Assembly: GCA_951813605.1 (NCBI GenBank) | Contig: OX638379.1 | Location: forward strand, 4,414,062-4,478,061 | Length of the DNA: 64,000 bases | Direction of reading: 5' to 3' | From: an uncultured Bryobacterales bacterium | GTDB lineage: Bacteria > Acidobacteriota > Terriglobia > Bryobacterales > UBA6623 | In this document: piece after piece, positions 7,305 to 18,600 of the stretch | Position numbering within the stretch: the first letter of the stretch is position 1 | Layout of the letters: each line of letters opens with the position of its first letter | Notes under the pieces: generated by a model | Databases searched by the model: none | What the model was told of the DNA's origin: nothing | The model's input: the letters and a program-made list of their open reading frames with translations, nothing else | Position numbers and translations under genes: made by a program

Positions 7305-9202
7305 CTCGGATCGCCGAATTCGGTTTCTGGAAATCTCCGGTCACATCGGATCTAGTCGCAGGGCAATCCGTGCGACTCACCGAACCGCGCATTCAGGGCG
7401 ACTCGGTCTACTGGCTGGAAGGTCGGCCCGCAGAGCGCGGGCGGTCGGTCTTGGTTCGGCGCGAGCTGAATGGAGGCACTCAAGACGCGTTGCAGCCGCC
7501 GTGGAGCCCCCATACCCGCGTGCATGAATACGGGGGAGGAGCGTACGCGGTAGCCGACAAAGTCGTCTACTTCTCGGAAAAGCGAGACGGACGCTTGTAC
7601 AAGGCCGGGCTGGGCGGCAGTCCGGAGGCACTCACTCCCAAGGGGTCGAGGCGATACGCCGACCTTGAACTCGACCGATCAAGAAATCGCCTGACAGCAG
7701 TTTGCGAGGACCATTCCGATACGGATCGCGAGGCGCTGCAATCGATCGTCACGGTCGATCTCGACGGCCCCGGCGACGCGCCGCGCACAATGCTAGCCGG
7801 ATCGGACTTCTATTCCAATCCTCGTTTGAGCCCCGACGGCTCTCGCATCTGCTGGCTGGAGTGGCAGCATCCCAACATGCCGTGGGACGCCACGGAACTC
7901 TGGGTGGGGACTGTCGGCGAGAACGGCGGGGTTGACGCGACGAGGAAGGTCGCGGGTGGATCCCGGGAGTCGATCTTCCAACCCCAATGGTCGCCGGACG
8001 GAATGCTCCATTTCGTTTCGGATCGAACCGGGTTCTGGAACCTTTACCGGGAAGATGGCGGCCGCACCGTGCCATTGCACCGGCGCGATGCGGAGTTCGG
8101 CCTCCCGCAGTGGCTATTCGGAATGTCCACCTACGGTTTCACGGACGACGGCGGAGTTCTGTGCGCCTACTGTGAACGAGGCAATTGGCACCTCGGCCGG
8201 TTGTGCCGCGAAGGCCGTTTCAAAAAAGTCGAGACGCCCTACAGCCAGATCGACGGGGTTGCCGTACAGGGAAAGCAAGCCGTCTTTCGCGCCGCCTCGC
8301 CGAGCGCATTGTCGGCTTTGGTCCTCCTCGATCTCGCCTCGAACGAAACCAAGGTTCTCAAGCGTTCCGCGAAGTTGCCCGACGGTCTCCGGAGCTATGT
8401 CTCCTCGGCTCGGCAGGCGTCGTTCCCGTCGACCGATGGCCAGACCGTCCATGGCTTCCATTACGCCCCGAGAAACCCGGACTTCGTGCCGCCGGAGGAC
8501 GAGAAGCCGCCGATGATCATTCGGCTGCACGGGGGCCCAACGGCGGCTGCCAGCAGCGCGCTTTCTCTCTCGGCGCAATTCTGGACGAGCAGGGGTTTCT
8601 CCGTGTTCGATTTGAACTACGGTGGCAGCACGGGGTACGGACGTGCATATCGGGAGCGTCTCAACGGCCGGTGGGGAGTGGTCGATGTCGAGGATACGGT
8701 GGCCGCAGCGCGTCATTTCGCGTCCCTTGGCATGGTGGATCCAGATCGAGTCATCGTCAAGGGAGGCAGTGCCGGCGGGTACACCGTGCTTTGCTGCCTG
8801 GCGTTCCGCGACGAGTTCGCGGCGGGGGCGGCGTATTACGGAATCAGTGACCTCAAGGGGATTGCTGTCGACACTCACAAGTTCGAATCGCGCTATCACG
8901 AAACCCTAGTAGGCCCTTGGCCCGCTGAAGAGGCGCTATACGCCGAGCGTTCCCCCCTGGGCGCGGCGGACCGGCTTAGCGCTCCGGTCATCTTCTTCCA
9001 AGGTTCGGCGGACCCCGTCGTTCCGAAAGAGCAGACCGAAGTCATGGTCGACGCGCTACGGAAGCGAAACGTTCCCGTGGCTTATTACTTGTTCGAGGGC
9101 GAGGCGCACGGATTCCGAGATGGCGCAAATGTCAAGCGCGCACTCGAAGCCGAACTATGCTTCTACGGCATGCTATTGCTCCGCAAGGGACTTCGGTATT
9201 AG
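7301..9202 (+). CDS. S9 family prolyl oligopeptidase-like peptidase
   Basis: This is an alpha/beta-hydrolase peptidase with an N-terminal beta-propeller. From the GTG at 7301, which overlaps the previous stop as GTGA, it has 633 residues. Residues 30-370 contain repeated propeller blades (NPRLSPDG, QPQWSPDG, VSDRTGFWNLY). The catalytic domain shows RLHGGPT (408-414), the nucleophile in KGGSAGGY (Ser490), Asp571 in QGSADPVVP and His603 in EGEAHGF. There is no signal peptide, so it is probably cytosolic and cleaves short peptides. An ATG 105 bases upstream lies within the PhoD gene and is less likely. Pairing with a PhoD lipoprotein is not a known pathway. Confidence 0.92.
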   Translation: MTRIAEFGFWKSPVTSDLVAGQSVRLTEPRIQGDSVYWLEGRPAERGRSVLVRRELNGGTQDALQPPWSPHTRVHEYGGGAYAVADKVVYFSEKRDGRLYKAGLGGSPEALTPKGSRRYADLELDRSRNRLTAVCEDHSDTDREALQSIVTVDLDGPGDAPRTMLAGSDFYSNPRLSPDGSRICWLEWQHPNMPWDATELWVGTVGENGGVDATRKVAGGSRESIFQPQWSPDGMLHFVSDRTGFWNLYREDGGRTVPLHRRDAEFGLPQWLFGMSTYGFTDDGGVLCAYCERGNWHLGRLCREGRFKKVETPYSQIDGVAVQGKQAVFRAASPSALSALVLLDLASNETKVLKRSAKLPDGLRSYVSSARQASFPSTDGQTVHGFHYAPRNPDFVPPEDEKPPMIIRLHGGPTAAASSALSLSAQFWTSRGFSVFDLNYGGSTGYGRAYRERLNGRWGVVDVEDTVAAARHFASLGMVDPDRVIVKGGSAGGYTVLCCLAFRDEFAAGAAYYGISDLKGIAVDTHKFESRYHETLVGPWPAEEALYAERSPLGAADRLSAPVIFFQGSADPVVPKEQTEVMVDALRKRNVPVAYYLFEGEAHGFRDGANVKRALEAELCFYGMLLLRKGLRY

Positions 9203-9478
9203 ATCGGCTAGCATCGGCCCTGGATGGACCGCGTGGGATGTTCTTGTGCGGAATCGGCCGAAAAGCAAGAGAGGATACGTCACTCAAGATCGCCTCTAAT
9301 CGGTGCTAGGGATTTTTCTGCCGACTTAACTCCGAAGCGCAACACCGCTATGCAATCGGACCTTGCGATCCGCAACGGCATGTGCAGGATCAACGGACGG
9401 GGACAGGTACCCGAGACGAGTTGGGCAGGCATGGCAGCGATGCCGCCATAGGGCATACGGGCTACGCAGGTGCTCTCA

Positions 9479-10930
9479 CTAGGCCCGACGGCGCTTAACG
9501 TCGATTCCGAGGCGCTGGATCTTCTGGTTCAGCGTGGATAGCGCCACGCGCAGCGCCTTCGCCGTCTCCGTCTGGTTGTAGCCGTGCTTTTCGAGTGCGG
9601 CCAATACGACGCGTCGCTCGAAATCTTCGACCATGTCCGAGAGGCTGGCTCCCGGTCGGCTCTCGGCAGCGCCCCGCGCGGCAGAAGGTCCCTTTCGACT
9701 CCCTTTGAGCAAGGAATTCGGCAGCAATTCGGGGCCGATTTCTTCTCGAGTCGCTAGAACAACCGCGCGCTCGACTGCGTTGCGAAGTTCCCGCACGTTC
9801 CCGGGCCAATCGTAGGACATGAGAACCGCTTGGGCATTGGGCGTGAACCGCAGGGTCGATTTCCGGTGCCGGTCGAGGAAGTGGTTGTTCTCGCGGCGGC
9901 AGAACTGCGTCAAGAATTCGTCCACCAGCAGCGGCACGTCGTCCATGCGGTCGCGCAACGGTGGAAGTTCGATCTCGATAACATCCAGCCGGTAGTAGAG
10001 ATCCTCGCGGAATCGGCCCTGTCGCACGGCCGCTGCCAAGTCTTCGTTCGTAGCAGCAATGATTCGCACGTCCACTCGAACAGGATCGTTCGATCCCACC
10101 GGCACGAATTCGCGCTCCTGAATCACTCTCAGGAGCTTCATCTGGGTCTCTTGGCTGAGGGTGCTGACTTCGTCCAGAAAAATCGTCCCCTCTTTCGCGA
10201 TCTCGAAACATCCGCGGCGGTCCCGGGTCGCTCCAGAGAACGCCCCACGGACATGGCCGAAGAGAGTCGATTCAAGCAATTCCCCCGGGATCCGTCCGGA
10301 GTTGACCGTCACGAACGGCTTGTCTCCGCGCGGAGAACTCTCGTGGATAGCCTTGGCAACGAGTTCCTTGCCAGTGCCACTCTCGCCGGAGACGAGAACG
10401 GTCGAGCTGGTTCCGGCGACCTGGCGGATCATCACGAAGACCTGCAGCATCGCCTCCGATTTCCCGATGAGGTTTTCGAAGGGGCTTGCGCGTTCGAGCT
10501 CGCTCCTCAATCGAGCGTTCTCGGCTTCGAGCTGGCGACGCTCCAAGGTCTGCTTGATCTCAAGCAGTAACTTGCTGTTATTCCACGGCTTGGTCAGGAA
10601 GTTCGCGGCACCGAGCCTAGTCGCCTCGACTGCTGTCGCGATCGTTCCGTAAGCCGTGAGCATGACCACCGGAAGAGATCTATTGATTTTGCCGATGTCC
10701 TCCAGCACTTCAAGTCCGGGGCGATCCGGCAGCATCAAGTCGAGAAGGACTAGGTCGCAACGCTCCCTGGCGATGGCCTCGAGGCAATCGTTCGCCGACC
10801 TGGCCGTCAAGACACGATAACCAGCATCTTCAAGTACGAATTGCAGGGTTTCGACAATTGCCGGCTCGTCGTCTACCACTAGAATGCGGTTCTTGGCATC
10901 GATGTTAGACGTAGGAAGTCCGTCAGGCAT
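9479..10930 (-). CDS. NtrC-family sigma54-dependent response regulator
   Basis: This is a three-domain transcription activator of 483 residues. The receiver domain (about 15-130) has the acidic pair D20/D21, phosphoacceptor Asp64 in VLLDLMLP and Lys114. The AAA+ domain (about 153-380) has Walker A GESGTGKE (182-189) and Walker B TIFLDE (249-254). The sigma54-contact loop reads GAFSGA (229-234) where most relatives have GAFTGA. The C-terminus (about 440-480) is a Fis-type helix-turn-helix. The start overlaps the end of the histidine kinase gene by eight bases, so the pair is translationally coupled and almost certainly cognate. The input signal and target promoters are unknown. Confidence 0.95.
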   Translation of the reverse strand: MPDGLPTSNIDAKNRILVVDDEPAIVETLQFVLEDAGYRVLTARSANDCLEAIARERCDLVLLDLMLPDRPGLEVLEDIGKINRSLPVVMLTAYGTIATAVEATRLGAANFLTKPWNNSKLLLEIKQTLERRQLEAENARLRSELERASPFENLIGKSEAMLQVFVMIRQVAGTSSTVLVSGESGTGKELVAKAIHESSPRGDKPFVTVNSGRIPGELLESTLFGHVRGAFSGATRDRRGCFEIAKEGTIFLDEVSTLSQETQMKLLRVIQEREFVPVGSNDPVRVDVRIIAATNEDLAAAVRQGRFREDLYYRLDVIEIELPPLRDRMDDVPLLVDEFLTQFCRRENNHFLDRHRKSTLRFTPNAQAVLMSYDWPGNVRELRNAVERAVVLATREEIGPELLPNSLLKGSRKGPSAARGAAESRPGASLSDMVEDFERRVVLAALEKHGYNQTETAKALRVALSTLNQKIQRLGIDVKRRRA

Positions 10931-13790
10931 GTATTGATTGCCGGGCTAGAGGGAAAGCTAGTGAGAATGTGGTCCCCTTGTCCGGGAAACTCTCCACGGA
11001 GATCGAACCGGAATGTTCCTGGACGATTCCGTAGGTCACCGCCAAGCCCAGACCGCTGCCCCGGCCGGCTTCCTTCGTCGTATAGAAGGGATCGAATACT
11101 CGCTTTTGTTCGACCGGGGCAATCCCGATGCCGCTGTCAGACACGAGCACCTCCACATGTCCTGCGTGACCCTTGCGGAACACGGGGCGGCTGGACACAG
11201 AAAGAGATCCTCCGTGTGGCATGGCGTCCCGCGCGTTCAGGAACAGGTTTAGGAACACCTGCTGCAGCTTGCCGCTGTTGGCCAGCACTGGCGACTCGCC
11301 ACGAAGGTCGGTCTCGACCCCTATGCCAGCCTGACGCAATTGCGGAGCGATCAGTTCGAGCGTGTCCTCGATGGTGCGATTCAGGTCGCATCGGGCCATT
11401 CGGGTCCCTGCGGTTCGCGAAAAATCCAACAGTGAGTTGACGATTTCGCTCGCGCGGAACGTTTGCTCCGCCACTTTGCCCAGCATGCGCCCCTCGGCGC
11501 TCTCATTGGAGAACTTCGCCGCCAGCAATTGGGAATAGCTGGAGATCACGGCGAGCGGCGTATTGACTTCGTGGGCGACACCCGCCGCGAGCAGGCCCAC
11601 GGAACTGAGCTTGTCGGCGTGGACGAGTCGCTCCTCCAGTTCCACGCGCTCGGTGACATCGTCGAGGATTACCAGCCGGCCCACTGGTTCGAAGTCCTTG
11701 GCAATGAGGGGAGCCACTGCAATGTTGAACGTGCGCTCCGCTGCTGCCGGGGGCTCTGTCGGTCGGAATTCCTGAGGAAAACCGGCGGCTCGAAGAGGGA
11801 ATTTGTAGACTTGGCCGGTGCCGTTTTCGTCGAGGCAGCTGGCGACCACGCGGACGAGGGGGCTGGGCACGAGTTCTCCGAAGTGGCGCCCGATTGCCTG
11901 ATCCCTCGAAATGTGAAACGCCAGCTCGAGCTGAGTGTTCCAAGACTGCACCCGGTCCTGCAAGTCCAGCGCCAGGATTCCGACGGACAGCGATTCGACG
12001 ATATTTTCGTTGTAGTCCTTGAGGCGCTGGTACTGCGACGCCTTTGCCTGCAGGGACTCGTACAGCCGCGCGTTCTCCAACGCGATCGCGAACGGGGCGG
12101 CCACGGCCTCGACGAGCGAAAGGTCCTCGCTCGTGAGGAAGCTCCCGCCCTTCGGCGACCCGAGTGCGATCCATGCCAGCGTACGACCGCGCAAGCAACA
12201 GGGAACGAAGTGTCGACAGCCGAGGCTCGCCAGTGGAGCCGGCAGCGCAGCCTCGAGCGAGTCCTTGAAAACGACGGCTGCGCCGACCTCCGGCCCTTGG
12301 TCAAGCATCGGGTTCATGTCCAAGTCGATCGGCCGGCCCCGGTTCGGCAGTCCCCTTGCGTCCAAGAGGCGGAACGCGCTGCCGCTGGCCTCCTGTCCGT
12401 CCAGACGGGCCACAATTGCAACGCGTTGCAAGTTCAGCGCCTTGACCAAGCGGTCCATCACGGCCTTCGCGCTCTGGGAGAGATCGGTGTCGGCGGCAAG
12501 TTCCTTAGCGAAGTCGGCCAGCCTCAGGCGGTCCTTGTAGCGGTCGCGGTACGCTCGCTGCTCAAGCAAATGCAGGATGCCGTCGCGGATCGGGCGGAAC
12601 AAGGCCGTGGCGACAGCGAGCGAGCACAGCCAGAGCAGCGGCCCGTAGCGATCCAGCCACGGTGCCGACGATCCCGCTAGCAGAAGCGTGACGTAGCCTC
12701 CCCAGAGCAGCAGGCCAACTGCCAAGGCCGCAGCGGTCGCGCGCCTCCAGATGACTTCGAACTCCAGCAGCCTGTGCCGGAACAGGGCCACTGCAATCGC
12801 GGCGGGCAGCGCCGCGAACGAGAAGACCGAGAACGACTGACTCGGGCCGGGCCCGGAGCCGAGCATGAAAGGCACGGCGTAAAAGACCGTGAATGGCACG
12901 ACCGACGTGACGGCACCGAGCAGAAGCCCGCGCATTTGGATCCGGTGCAGCGGATTGCCGGAATGCCGGTTGCCGGTCCAGACCACGGTCGCGGCAAGGA
13001 TCAGATTGGCCGACAGTAGCAGCAGTGGTGCCGCGTCGAAGAAGTCTGCTAGTCCTGGATCTCCGATCCCTCCCGTAACCCAATTCCCCGCGGCAGCGTG
13101 ATGGGCCGCGCCCACCGCGATCGCAAGCCCATACGAAACGCGTGTCCAGCCCGGATGTCGAGCAATTCCGTTGGGAAACCGGTCACAGAAATCGAGAAAC
13201 AGCGGAGGCACGAGCAGAAGTGCCCACACGTCAACCCAATACACCAGCCTGTCGAACGCGTCGAGCTCGCCCGTTGAGCTCAGGGAATAGACTGCCAGCG
13301 AAGCCAGGCAGAATCCATAGAACCGGACTGTCGAGGAGTCTCGCGGACACCGCAACCAGACCAGCATTCCAATCAGGGCGTAAGCCCAGCCGAGTACCAT
13401 CAGGAACGACCCGACAGCCCCCCGGCTCGAGCTCTCCCCGACAACGAGCGAAACGCGCTTGGACTGGCCGCCCCGCTCAATCAAGTACTCAGTGCGGCTC
13501 CAAGACCCAACGCTGTCCAATATCCGAGTCGCGTCAAGTGCTTCGCCGACTGGCTGGCCGCCGATCGAGACAAGCATGTCGCCCGGCCGCACTCCCACCC
13601 GTGCGGCCGGGCCCTCCGATTCGACCCGGGAAGCCAAGACCCCGGCTTCCGAGTCGGCCCACATGACACCGTCCTCCGGCACCCCGAAACGACCGCGCTC
13701 CACCCAGTTGGCGAGCGACAACGCACCCAGCGCCACCGCCAAGATGACCCCGAGCGTAGACCGCTTCGTTAATTTGCGAGACTGGCCCAT
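10923..13790 (-). CDS. PDZ-7TM-GAF-PAS sensor histidine kinase
   Basis: This is the cognate sensor for the adjacent NtrC-type regulator. From the ATG at 13790 it has 955 residues. Order: one transmembrane helix (about 12-31), a PDZ-like domain facing outwards (about 43-117, with VGVRPGDMLVSIGG), about seven further helices (127-400), a GAF domain (about 430-575), a PAS domain (about 590-715), HisKA with His740 in GVAHEVNTPL, and HATPase with NLFLNARDAM (848-857), DSGIGI (885-890) and GSGLGL (911-916). The frame opens at a GTG at 13844, but that codon overlaps the likely -10 box, so I prefer 13790. The layout suits sensing an envelope peptide or protein state, which is inference. Confidence 0.92.
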   Translation of the reverse strand: MGQSRKLTKRSTLGVILAVALGALSLANWVERGRFGVPEDGVMWADSEAGVLASRVESEGPAARVGVRPGDMLVSIGGQPVGEALDATRILDSVGSWSRTEYLIERGGQSKRVSLVVGESSSRGAVGSFLMVLGWAYALIGMLVWLRCPRDSSTVRFYGFCLASLAVYSLSSTGELDAFDRLVYWVDVWALLLVPPLFLDFCDRFPNGIARHPGWTRVSYGLAIAVGAAHHAAAGNWVTGGIGDPGLADFFDAAPLLLLSANLILAATVVWTGNRHSGNPLHRIQMRGLLLGAVTSVVPFTVFYAVPFMLGSGPGPSQSFSVFSFAALPAAIAVALFRHRLLEFEVIWRRATAAALAVGLLLWGGYVTLLLAGSSAPWLDRYGPLLWLCSLAVATALFRPIRDGILHLLEQRAYRDRYKDRLRLADFAKELAADTDLSQSAKAVMDRLVKALNLQRVAIVARLDGQEASGSAFRLLDARGLPNRGRPIDLDMNPMLDQGPEVGAAVVFKDSLEAALPAPLASLGCRHFVPCCLRGRTLAWIALGSPKGGSFLTSEDLSLVEAVAAPFAIALENARLYESLQAKASQYQRLKDYNENIVESLSVGILALDLQDRVQSWNTQLELAFHISRDQAIGRHFGELVPSPLVRVVASCLDENGTGQVYKFPLRAAGFPQEFRPTEPPAAAERTFNIAVAPLIAKDFEPVGRLVILDDVTERVELEERLVHADKLSSVGLLAAGVAHEVNTPLAVISSYSQLLAAKFSNESAEGRMLGKVAEQTFRASEIVNSLLDFSRTAGTRMARCDLNRTIEDTLELIAPQLRQAGIGVETDLRGESPVLANSGKLQQVFLNLFLNARDAMPHGGSLSVSSRPVFRKGHAGHVEVLVSDSGIGIAPVEQKRVFDPFYTTKEAGRGSGLGLAVTYGIVQEHSGSISVESFPDKGTTFSLAFPLARQSIHA

Positions 13791-13842
13791 GCAGGCAGGG
13801 AGCCGGTGCTTTGGTGAGCGCAACCGGCCGCCCTTACCCTCC

Positions 13843-13871
13843 ACTATATTGCAGTCGCGCGTGGATTTCCA
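13843..13871 (-). promoter_or_regulatory. candidate promoter of the kinase-regulator operon
   Basis: On the minus strand TGGAAA (13866-13871) and TATAGT (13843-13848) are 17 bases apart. The -10 box matches at five of six positions and the -35 at four. It is placed correctly for transcription beginning just before the kinase gene and argues against the GTG at 13844 as the start codon. Confidence 0.5.
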
Positions 13872-13899
13872 GCCGGAAACTGTCTCGCTAACTCCTTAA

Positions 13900-13916
13900 T
13901 CGCAAGTAGTTTGCGA
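13900..13916. promoter_or_regulatory. 17-bp inverted repeat upstream of the kinase promoter
   Basis: TCGCAA and TTGCGA are perfect inverted arms separated by GTAGT. The site lies about 28 bases upstream of the proposed -35 box of the histidine kinase operon, a position suited to an activator. It has no T-run, so it is not a terminator. The binding protein is unknown; autoregulation by the neighbouring NtrC-like protein is a guess. Confidence 0.35.
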
Positions 13917-14065
13917 CTCAAGCAGGCCTCGCGGCATACCAAAAATAGAATTCCGTTTATGGAAGTCCATAGAACGCAACTTGACGCGCAAAGAACCTGT
14001 CGGCGGGCACTGTCAGGGCTGCGGGAATCCCCTTCGCTTCAATGCAGGCTAGCCGAGCGATTCGA

Positions 14066-16257
<2,192 letters not shown>

Positions 16258-16752
16258 TCACTGACGAGCCGAGCGCCCTTCACGGGGCGCGGCTCGCAGC
16301 TGGATGACGGGGGTCATCTTCCAAGGATTGACTACGTGAACCCCGGTGTTGCGGAATTCCTTCTCGTTGCGCGTGATTAGGGTCAGCCCGTGACGCACAG
16401 CCGTCGCGGCGATCATGGCGTCCGGAACGTGGTTGTCCAACGATTCGCCGCACCGGCGCTTCGCCTCCATCACCCGGGCGCACGCTTCAGCGTCCTCAAG
16501 TGACCAGTCGAACACCCTCCCCTCGAATACGTCGTCCAAGAGGGACCGGAACCGGAAGGCCAGGTCCTCGCGCCGCTTGCCGCTAGGAAGGCGTCCGATC
16601 CCGTTGAGGATCTCCCAAGCGGATACAACCGAGAGCGCAATCCCCTCCCTGGCGATCGCGTCTAGGAATTCCGCCACGCGCCGGTTCGGGTTCGGGCGCA
16701 TCATCTCCGAGACGACGTTCGTGTCGAGGAGGTTCCCCGCCGGGATGATCAC
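16258..16752 (-). CDS. PIN-domain toxin, FitB/VapC-like
   Basis: This is a predicted ribonuclease toxin of 164 residues. The PIN fold acidic residues are visible: Asp10 in LLDTNVVSEMMRP, Glu47 in SAWEI and Asp111 in VPDAMIAATA, and TRNEKEF (127-133) is the late conserved motif. The DTNVVSE start and the IAATA block are closest to the FitB subgroup. It overlaps its antitoxin by four bases, downstream of it, the standard order. The C-terminus runs about 20 residues beyond the usual end with an Arg-rich tail. Confidence 0.92.
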   Translation of the reverse strand: MIIPAGNLLDTNVVSEMMRPNPNRRVAEFLDAIAREGIALSVVSAWEILNGIGRLPSGKRREDLAFRFRSLLDDVFEGRVFDWSLEDAEACARVMEAKRRCGESLDNHVPDAMIAATAVRHGLTLITRNEKEFRNTGVHVVNPWKMTPVIQLRAAPREGRSARQ

Positions 16753-17006
16753 TCGGCACCCTCTTCGAAGAATTCCAGCTTGCGGTAGCGAAACCGCTCG
16801 CGAGCGGGCAGGTCAACCCCGTTCTCGGCCCCGAAGTATTTGCTGAAAGCTTCCGAAGGCTTCTCGCGCAGCCTCGCTCTTTCCCTCTCCTTGCGGATGA
16901 GCCGCCGCACCAACTCTTCCATGGAAATGCCCAGACGCCGCGCCTCCCGCTTGAGCCAAGCCTTATCCCCCGGCTCGATGTCCCGAACTGTGATCGTCGA
17001 CGCCAT
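16749..17006 (-). CDS. ribbon-helix-helix antitoxin, FitA/VapB-like
   Basis: This 85-residue protein starts MASTITVRDIEPGDKAWLKREARRLG and continues ISMEELVRRLIRKERE, a ribbon-helix-helix DNA-binding pattern as in FitA. The remainder is charged and ends in an acidic tail that would wrap the toxin. It precedes the PIN toxin with an ATGA-type overlap. A good ribosome site (GAGGCGGGA) lies just upstream. It probably represses its own operon together with the toxin, as is known for this family. Confidence 0.9.
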   Translation of the reverse strand: MASTITVRDIEPGDKAWLKREARRLGISMEELVRRLIRKERERARLREKPSEAFSKYFGAENGVDLPARERFRYRKLEFFEEGAE

Positions 17007-17134
17007 CAGTCCCGCCTCGCTTGCTGTGCCAAGCCAAATTCAATGCTAGCACGACATGCATTCAAAGGCTTCGAGAGCTAGAGCCTCACCGCGCCGCAAC
17101 AATGCCGGAACCTCTCCGGATCGGATCACGCTGC

Positions 17135-18223
17135 CTAGTCGGCGAGCACTTGCTCTACGAGCTCGAGCCCGTGGAGGTCAATTTGGTAGTGCGTCGCCAT
17201 GAGATCGCGACCGAAGTCGCCCTCGAACTCGCGCCACACGGAGTGACTGTGATTATTGCGATTCTGCGTGTTGTCGTACTCGATCAGAAACTCGGGCGAC
17301 TGAATGCGGTAGTAGTCCCCCCCGCCCGGTTCGACCGATCCCGCCCAAGCAAAGAAGAGCTTGTCGCGGGGCGTTGCGCGCACCATTGCCTTGCGCTGGT
17401 CGCCCTGCTCGGCGGGCAGGGATATCGCGTATTGGTCCGCTGTGTCGAGCAGCATGGAATACTGCTCGTCGCTCAGCTGCGACGCCGAGATGCCCGGAGG
17501 CTGCCCCTCAAGCTTGGCTCGCGTGTCGGCCGAAGTCAGGATGTCGCGGTAGGCCGTATCGCTGACGAGAGCCTGTTTCTTGAGCGCGCTGTCGAGCGAC
17601 ATCATCAGCTTGCGCCCGGTGTCCTCGCGCTCACCGAGGGGGCGCACCCCCTTGCGCGGACCTTCCTTGACTTCGTGGGGGTTGGCTCCCAAGAACGTCG
17701 GTGATGTGGAAACAAGCTTCCCGTCGCGCATTAGAAAGTGCAGCGAGACATGGTGGCCTTCCAGCCTCCAAGCCCAGTCGCCTTTCATTGCCGGCTCGCC
17801 GAAGATGCTGAAGTGGTAGATGTTGACGTCGCGCCGGCCGACCGTGTCATTCTCTTGGATCCGCAGGACCTCTTCCAAGCTCATGATGGTCTTAACCGAT
17901 ACGAACCCGATCTTGGACAGCGACGCGGCCAGCAGCGCATCCGCCAGCGAGCGCTGCTCGGCATTCATTTCCTTGTAGGTCACGCCATTTCGTCGATAGC
18001 CCCGGGCGGTTACGAAATTGTTGTCTGGGACGAAGTGCCAGGTTTCGTAGTCCGGATTGTCCAGCTTGTACTTGGCGGTAGTGAGCAGGTTGCTGTTCAG
18101 CGATGCAAGCCACGCATTTCCGGTCGTTACCATCAGGTCCTCGGTCGAGAGGTGGTAGGCGGTGGCCCCGAGCACGAGGCAGCAAGCGAGGAGGAAGGCA
18201 CGGAGGCAGGCGGCGCGGCGCAT
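17135..18223 (-). CDS. DUF3500 family secreted protein
   Basis: This 362-residue protein of unknown function fits the DUF3500 family. The ATG at 18223 is chosen because AAGGA lies just upstream and it gives a clean leader (MRRAACLRAFLLACCLVLGA); an upstream ATG at 18286 would disrupt it. Family-type motifs are GHHVSLHF near the middle and HSHSVWREFEGDFGRDL near the end, both His-rich and possibly metal-binding. EPGGGDYYRIQSPEFLIEYDNTQNRNNH precedes the last one. It stands alone behind a near-consensus promoter. Periplasmic location is inferred; no reaction is known to me. Confidence 0.85.
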   Translation of the reverse strand: MRRAACLRAFLLACCLVLGATAYHLSTEDLMVTTGNAWLASLNSNLLTTAKYKLDNPDYETWHFVPDNNFVTARGYRRNGVTYKEMNAEQRSLADALLAASLSKIGFVSVKTIMSLEEVLRIQENDTVGRRDVNIYHFSIFGEPAMKGDWAWRLEGHHVSLHFLMRDGKLVSTSPTFLGANPHEVKEGPRKGVRPLGEREDTGRKLMMSLDSALKKQALVSDTAYRDILTSADTRAKLEGQPPGISASQLSDEQYSMLLDTADQYAISLPAEQGDQRKAMVRATPRDKLFFAWAGSVEPGGGDYYRIQSPEFLIEYDNTQNRNNHSHSVWREFEGDFGRDLMATHYQIDLHGLELVEQVLAD

Positions 18224-18600
18224 TGGAATAGTCCTTTCCGTCAGCGGCAGGCCCGGTTGCCGGGGAACCGCGATCGGCGCGCACATTATACCGAGGAGAC
18301 CGCAAAGATCAAATCAGTTTGCCCTGCTTTCCTGCTGCCAATTGGATCGCGCGGTTGCCGCCCTGCCCCGGGTCCATTGCATCCGGAAGTGGTTGCCCCT
18401 GGCCGGAAAGGCGCGCAATGACAGCCGCCTGCCACCAAGGCGCCGGCGGTCGCGCTGTACACGAAGCGGCGCCGGCACGTCCGAAATGCAGCTGGAAATC
18501 GCGCGGCTCGCGTAGCGCGGCTCACGGCCAGGCTGACCGAGGTAGCTGCGCTGAACCCAGGGCGGCTCCGCTGGCGAGTCAGTCAACGCTGCCGCGCCAG
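18224..18600. other. intergenic, promoter only
   Basis: This 377-base gap between the DUF3500 start and the sulfatase stop (both minus strand) holds the promoter at 18285-18312. I see no credible open reading frame, tRNA or terminator in the rest. Confidence 0.5.
18285..18312 (-). promoter_or_regulatory. sigma70-type promoter of the DUF3500 gene
   Basis: On the minus strand a perfect TATAAT (18285-18290) lies 16 bases downstream of TTGATC (18307-18312). The predicted start site is about 55 bases ahead of the ATG at 18223. This is one of the clearest housekeeping-type promoters in the window. Confidence 0.65.

Noticed and set aside
9203..9478. Possible small gene (9224-9451) or terminator between convergent genes
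   Set aside because: The frame has no protein features; the only hairpin (TTGCG-ATC-CGCAA at 9363-9375) is short and lacks a T-run.
11463..12680. 405-codon open frame on the plus strand
   Set aside because: It lies wholly opposite the histidine kinase gene, which has clear domains; the translation is Arg/Gln/Glu-rich without motifs.
13849..13875. sigma54-type -24/-12 promoter before the kinase
   Set aside because: GG and GC are ten bases apart but the flanks do not match the consensus; the sigma70-type site fits better.
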